A stretch of 64,000 nt of DNA from Aporrectodea caliginosa (Eukaryota; Annelida; Clitellata; Crassiclitellata; Lumbricidae): NCBI GenBank assembly GCA_020284085.1, contig JACEVL010000764.1:427898-491897 (forward strand). The letters run 5' to 3'. The notes beneath the pieces are model-generated. The model searched no databases. It was not told the DNA's origin and saw nothing but the letters and a program-made list of their open reading frames with translations. Position 1 is the stretch's first letter, and every line of letters starts with the position of its first letter. The position numbers were made by a program, and so were the translations under genes. Positions 63,901 through 64,000 of the stretch are shown here, one piece after another.

Positions 63901-64000
63901 CAACTTTCAAATGTAAGACGATCAAAAGTTATTTAAAGGACAAAAAGGTCAATTTCAGACAATGATTTTTACTCTAAAATTGACCTTTTTGTAATTAAAA

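Overview
The window is a repeat-rich stretch of an animal nuclear genome, probably a marine invertebrate. The support is spliced extracellular-domain exons (WSC, EGF, EGF-CA) with phase-matched GT/AG borders, long AT-rich introns and microsatellites, plus an animal-type set of transposons. Three Ty3/gypsy copies carry integrase upstream of reverse transcriptase (Gmr1-like order). That order was first described from deuterostomes, so a deuterostome is my best guess; the species cannot be fixed from sequence alone.

Host genes. Three related, tandemly arranged membrane-receptor gene copies can be pieced together. Copy 1 has a WSC first-half exon (3476-3642), EGF (15825-15974), two EGF-CA exons (28033-28161, 29567-29692), a transmembrane exon (31935-32051) and a tyrosine-rich tail (32668-32888). 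Copy 2 has a signal peptide (47815-47887), WSC first half (49986-50152), transmembrane (51347-51463) and tail (52388-52581). Copy 3 has a MEGF-like EGF (57117-57251), a WSC first half with a stop (59536-59681), WSC second half (61055-61187), EGF (61650-61781) and transmembrane (63060-63170), running off the right edge. The two visible tails share a pair of ITIM-like tyrosine motifs, so these look like tyrosine-signalling receptors. No copy is complete: copies 1 and 2 lack the WSC second half.

Mobile DNA. 4.1-13.8 kb: a LINE fragment, a 5'-truncated Gmr1-like element (minus strand, intact pol), then the right part of a Polinton/Maverick-class virus-like element. That part has a truncated packaging ATPase, two conserved small proteins, a chromodomain integrase, a penton-like protein, a pVI-like protein, a major-capsid-like protein, an adenain-type protease and a right terminal repeat. 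14.1-17.3 kb: a LINE tail split by a hAT-type MITE, a SINE, a LINE end with RNase H, and microsatellites. 17.9-27.9 kb: a Gmr1-like element (B) whose gag is split by a ~3.25 kb L2/Crack-like LINE but whose 1272-codon PR-IN-RT-RH frame is open. 33.6-44.5 kb: a giant hairpin element of two ~2.2 kb inverted arms full of a 54-bp minisatellite. Its ends match the Polinton terminal repeat and it has a 6-bp near-perfect target duplication. A third Gmr1-like element (C; 38043-43953, 5-bp TSD) sits inside it, itself carrying a hAT MITE (8-bp TSD) and a tRNA-derived SINE. 45.7-46.4 kb: a solo LTR of the same family. 53.8-54.7 kb: a Foldback/MULE-like element with tandem-repeat inverted ends and a 9-bp TSD inside a LINE tail. 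59.8-60.4 kb: a related element carrying a FLYWCH-like mini-ORF.

The main system-level points are the virus-like capsid cassette, a palindromic element that appears to parasitise the same terminal repeats, and the ITIM-tailed WSC/EGF receptor cluster that all these insertions have split apart.
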